In this document: in pieces, positions 59,780 to 64,000 of the stretch
Position numbering within the stretch: position 1 is the first letter of the stretch
Layout of the letters: every line of letters starts with the position of its first letter
Source: Trichostrongylus colubriformis
Lineage: Eukaryota; Nematoda; Chromadorea; Rhabditida; Trichostrongylidae
Length of the DNA: 64,000 nucleotides
Direction of reading: 5' to 3'
Assembly (NCBI GenBank): GCA_963978905.1
Contig: OZ022258.1
Location: 44,872,591-44,936,590, forward strand
The notes under the pieces: model-generated
What the model was told of the DNA's origin: nothing
The model's input: only the letters and a program-made list of their open reading frames with translations
Databases searched by the model: none
Program-made: the position numbers and the translations under genes

Positions 59780-60110
59780 TCTCACATTGTTCAGTACATA
59801 TTCAGATCAACATGAGGCTTCGGGACAAGACAATGCTAATAGATAGCGTAATCCAGCCGTGCAAAGAGCTGCGCACAGTCTTTTCTGTACCCTTGCGTGC
59901 CATATTCTCGTCCTGCCTTTGGAAGCATTCTTCAGTTCCGCTTACTACTGTCGCACTTGAATGCGATGCTTTCTCGAGTTTCCAGTCTAAGTTTGTCCCC
60001 TTTCGAAATTTTCACAGCCTGCATTGAAGCCCTTCAATGAAGGGCTCTGATGCATTCAAGAGGGTGTGCGACAGAACGTTTGAACTTAGCTCCCTTGGCT
60101 ATGACTCGAC
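59780..60110 (-). pseudogene. Fragment related to the middle exons of the CAP/ASPR-like gene
   Basis: The minus strand aligns with 48.38-48.53 kb. A segment reading TNLDW then EKASHSSATV corresponds to exon 6 residues (GTSSGW then TKSLQSCATV) of the intact gene. It is followed by a good donor (GTAAGC) where the intact gene has GATAGG. Upstream codons require an indel, and no complete gene could be assembled. Confidence 0.4.
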
Positions 60111-60119
60111 CGGGTCAAC

Positions 60120-61040
60120 TCTCCGTACCTAAAGCTTTGTCGACCGCTACCTCAGTCGGGAAACGTCATTACCTTCTCCCCCATCAACACAGTATCTACT
60201 TGGGGTTGTGTGTCTGGGCAGTATTGATGCTGATGGAAACATGCTTGAGCCCACTCATTTCCGCTACCCTAGTGAGACTGGGAAGGTATTCAACACAAGG
60301 TACATCGGGAGTCGAGCATCCTTCTACGAGGGGTCATAGATCACACAGAGGGGGGAGGGAAGCAGTGACCCTGGAGAGGTTAGCTATAGACACTAGAGTC
60401 CTAACTTCCAATAAGCAGACAAAGAGTATCTCACCATAAAACCGTGTGAGGAATGTGAAGTGAACATTTTTTGCTTCACATGAGAATACGCACAAAAATT
60501 GTGTGGGCTTTCTAAATGATTTTGTAAGCATTTTAGAAGTCATACATGAAACAAAAAATCGCTGCCAAATTTGGCTGAGTGGTTTTGACAGTAACAGGAA
60601 ACGGTTGAATGGTATGACTCAGGTGAGAAAATTTTTTCGCACCCTCCCATTTTCCGTCCTTTAGAATACTATGACCGCATCGCGAATCGCAAGATCTACA
60701 AGCTATACATGACCGCAAATATCCGCTTTCCGTCCGTCAACTTACTCCTGTTTCAATTCTTTGCGAGTTTGACGACTGACCAGTTTGGACCTGCCAGCCC
60801 CATAACGCAGAAATCGAGCATTTTCCAGCACAAAGCGCGTGCAATATTCGTGCCCTTTTTGCGACACTTTGTCCTCGACAGCAAAGTACGCGTGGATATG
60901 AAATTCCAACTCGACAGCAAAGTACGCGTGGATATGAAATTCCAAAAATATTGCAAAAGCGATAGGGCCGCTTCAGATCGCCCACTTCTGAAACCGACTT
61001 TCCGGAAAACAGCTTTATCAAATAAATTTCTTTTCATAAA
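60120..61040. other. Intergenic with a tandem duplication
   Basis: Contains the exact 36-bp duplication (60874-60945) that makes the open frames here longer. No gene recognised. Confidence 0.4.
60874..60945. repeat. Exact tandem duplication, 36-bp unit x2
   Basis: Unit starts CTCGACAGCAAAGTACGCGT and ends AAATTCCAA, identical in both copies. Confidence 0.95.
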
Positions 61041-61042
61041 GG

Positions 61043-63050
61043 AAACCTCATGCATGGCGCGATCCACAACGAAGCCGGCCAATAGCATTAACCCTTTCGT
61101 TGGTCCACTGGCACCGAAACTACGTACAGGGACACCTCCGAAACTATCGATTAACCGCGAGAACTGATATCTGTCCACGAGTACCACCGTAGATGAATAG
61201 TCCAGAAACTATGGGGTGAAAACGAGAAACTGACTGATGTGGAATTCTTTCATATCCTGTTAAGGTTGCACGCACGTAAACTGGTGCTAGCAAGTCACTA
61301 TGCGGTTCGAAAAAGCATATGTATTCACTGAAAATGGGAAGGAAATCCTTATGCATGGTGCATCCCGCAACGAGGCCAGCCGAGGCCAGCCACCCTCTTG
61401 TTGCTCTTCTGAGAGAGAAAGATGCGTACTGGAGGCGTAACAGACACAATGGATCTTCTTGCAAAGATTCGTGGGTAGATTTCGAAACTTCGACGAAAAA
61501 AAATTTCCTCGACTGGCTCCCCTCAAAATGACTTCTTTCATTTTAGAGATATGGCATAGTACAGGTAGTCGTTTGAAAGCGGCAACCTCGCAGACCCCGA
61601 ACCTCAAGACCGCACCCATATGGTTGAGTTTGAAGGAGGTTATGACCATTTGAAGTGAACACTTCGAATTTTTCCAAAGTTTCCCTTGACTGGATACCCA
61701 TATCGAGAAATACGCAACCATCAGGGGAACCAAGCAGCAGATAGATTGGTCTAAGAAAACTATCAAGAAAGTAACTTACAGTACGAAAGGTGGAGTCTAA
61801 GTAAAGTTTCAAGAATTCAAAAAATATCCAATTTTGTATGTGGAAGATGCCGCCCTCATTCTGATTGCCGAGTCGCTACCGCAGTAGCGACGCGGCGATC
61901 AGATGGGGGAAGGGGGTGCAGTGGAGTGCACTACATGGCTCCTTAGTTTCTAACTCTTCCACTCTTCTTTTTTCATCCTTTATCTCCGCCGCATGAATTT
62001 CATAGACGCTTTTGTTTTAGAATATAAGTACTGAGTTTTGTCAGGTTCTTATTTCTCTCATTTTGTCAGGAGTTTGGTTTGGGCTCAGCTTTTTTTTACC
62101 ATAGGTTTTTGATCTCCTTTCTGAATCACACAGGCTGGGTAGAAAACACAGAAGTAGCGGAACTTGATGGATGGGGGGAGGTTGTATATACCTCCCCTTT
62201 GGAGGGGAAAGGTCGCCTTTTTTGAAAACTTTCCTCGACTCCACGCTTGACCCTGGGCTCGACCCCGTGTATCATAAGTGTGTAATCAAATTATATCCTA
62301 GGTATTGCACCTGCTGCGGTGAGCTCTTCCGTCTTCTGACAGGAGTGTTTGCACTGGAACTCGACGGCCCAGACTGAAACGGTATCTAGGCACCGTCCCC
62401 TTTTGTCTATATGTTAACCGCTACCGATGTATTATGATCGGTTACTGTTCAAAAGGTACGTCGTAGTTAAGGCGTACTACACGTTGCTGTACATACTCCG
62501 GTAATTGGCCAAAGAGTTGAATTAAGGGCACCGGGAGGAACAAATTTTGGGCTACGGTACTAACTTGTAGTTCGTCTATCGCACGCCCGAGGCCTTGCCA
62601 AAATTTTGAGTGTAAAGACATTGGATATCTTCATTCAACTTATTTTTCCATGCTTCTTCGCTTCTCCTCACTTATTGCTTCCCTTGTTTGTTTCTGTTTA
62701 ATCTCAATCTCAATAGCGCCCCAAAAGCGCGTTTCCAACGCAAGCTTCGTTGCCCTTATCTCTTCTAGGCTCCAATGTTCGTGCAGAGAATAGTGTTTCA
62801 CCATACGCTTTCTTCTTTAGTCAACTGCGAATTGAAATTTCTTCATGTGGAACGTGAAAGTCAGTGACATACAATGATACAGTAAGATATAATGGCATGT
62901 GATACAGTGAGCGTAAGGTATAATGATTGTAAATACTTACCCAAAATATGTTCATACGAAGCAGTCAGCCGTAGTAGTAGCTATCAGTATGATAATAACA
63001 GCGGAAAACTCATTTCCTTCGAAAGGACGAACGCAGTGCTGCTCAAGCAG
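61043..63050. repeat. Large non-coding repeat, longest copy
   Basis: Joins the sequence found separately at 50.2-51.5 kb and 36.6-38.7 kb. No long coding frame. A hairpin lies at 61861-61902. Confidence 0.75.
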
Positions 63051-63096
63051 CAGCACACAACATCTAAATGACTCTAGCAATTAACCCATAACGGAC

Positions 63097-63981
63097 GGCG
63101 TGCGCCACCCGTGGCGCACCCTAGAACTGGACCTGGGGACGGCGTGCGCCACCTGGCGGCGCACGACATTTAAAGAAATTTTTCTTCTAATTTTCCAATA
63201 TTTCCATGAATCTAATTATACATGTATACACTGCTAGTATTGGAGAATAGCATATGTTCTCAGGACCGGTGCAGCAAAAAGTTCACCAGAGATACAACAA
63301 ATCAGACAAATAGATGAGAATAACCGTTTTTAGTTACAATATGCAAACTGTAGAATGTATGGCAAACTTGCAAACATGTCAAGCAATAGAAAGCCCTACA
63401 TGAGGAATGTTTTGTGGTTACCCGTTGGCATGGAACCCCGTTCGTGTGTGCCGTAACAAAACCTGCGTTAGGTGCCGGCGTTTATCACAGTGTGGCGCGC
63501 CAACACCCTAGGCACGTTTTATTCCGGCATAATGAACGACAATGGAAGCCCGAAACAGCAAAAATGGTGAAACGAAGGATTAACCTAAAGTCAAACCAAC
63601 AGAAAAATCAAGAAGAGCTTGAGAACAGTCCAATGCATGTCAAATGTAGCAGAAGTGATATTTATGCGTTCAGGAATACGAAAAAAGCGAATAGGGTCGA
63701 GTGTGACAGAAAGTCAGAGAGCAGTTCGTGCTGAAAAGCGAAGTGTATGCTGACAAGATCCTACGATAAATAGATTGGGTGTAGTGAAAACAAGAAGTGA
63801 TAAGTGTAGTGAAAATGTGAAGTAACAAGGAATCGCTGAAGAGATTGAGTGCGAACTGTGTTACTTTGGCACGCGCCAACATTTGTATTCCCGTCTGCAC
63901 CCTTCTGACGAGATACCCGCCTGCGTATGCTGGAACAAAACCTGTCCTGGGTGCCGGCGTGCGCCACCGGTGGCGCACGCC
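63097..63981. repeat. Repeated GC-rich palindromes at the right end
   Basis: GGCGTGCGCCACC-based inverted repeats occur at 63097-63120, 63141-63164 (imperfect) and 63956-63981 (perfect 26 bp). A weaker relative lies near 63478 (GCCGGCG, TGTGGCGCGCC). AACAAAACCTG precedes two of them. Confidence 0.75.
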
Positions 63982-64000
63982 CGCGAGACAAAAAAAAACG

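Noticed and set aside
60709..61167. 152-codon plus frame and overlapping minus frames
   Set aside because: Length is inflated by the exact 36-bp tandem duplication, both strands are open, and no known motif is present.
63414..63734. 106-codon frame near the right end
   Set aside because: No family signature, and it overlaps the palindrome-associated repeat.

Overview
The window looks like a strongylid (probably hookworm-type) nematode genome. It has a cuticle collagen with short phased introns, TTTCAG-type splice acceptors, a saposin/caenopore gene, a CAP/ASP-related secreted-protein gene of the sort expanded in hookworms, and very dense transposon debris. It is gene-poor: four genes can be assembled exon by exon with consistent reading phases, and most of the rest is repeats.

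Layout. 1-10.5 kb: repeats only, including a dispersed non-coding repeat at the left end, two 9-bp-TSD fold-back MITEs, a TTA-type MITE, and an ~0.8 kb element with ~140-bp terminal inverted repeats (TIRs). 10.7-13.9 kb (+): 8-exon cuticle collagen. 14-27.5 kb: SINEs, MITEs, a Tc1/mariner relic and one weak candidate secreted gene (15.4-17.1 kb). 27.6-33.7 kb (+): 5-exon Stum/SPEC3 membrane-protein gene with a dead mariner in intron 1. 34.9-36.4 kb (-): 3-exon saposin-domain (caenopore-like) gene. 36.5-38.7 kb: a copy of a large non-coding repeat broken by a 1-kb TIR element and a SINE. 41.7 kb: frameshifted UDP-glucuronosyltransferase exon. 42.4-46.5 kb (-): decayed BEL/Pao retrotransposon. 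47.2-49.3 kb and about 57-60 kb (-): one apparently intact CAP/ASPR-like gene plus degraded copies. 54.7-56.1 kb (+): 5'-truncated CR1/jockey-like LINE. 58.1-58.8 kb: palindromic mariner derivative next to a Penelope-like endonuclease remnant. 50.2-51.5 and 61.0-63.1 kb: copies of a large repeat. 63.1-64 kb: repeated palindromes.

The genes do not form an operon or pathway. Collagen serves the cuticle, Stum/SPEC3 is a membrane protein, and the saposin and CAP-like products are secreted. The strongest observations are target-site duplications that define several element families without any database, the exon-resolved gene models, an apparent GC-AG intron in the collagen, a BEL/Pao element missing the RT catalytic stretch, and the fold-back mariner. 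No clearly new biological system was found. The CAP/ASPR-like locus and the hammerhead-like RNA motifs are the best leads. All family names rest on motif recognition by eye.
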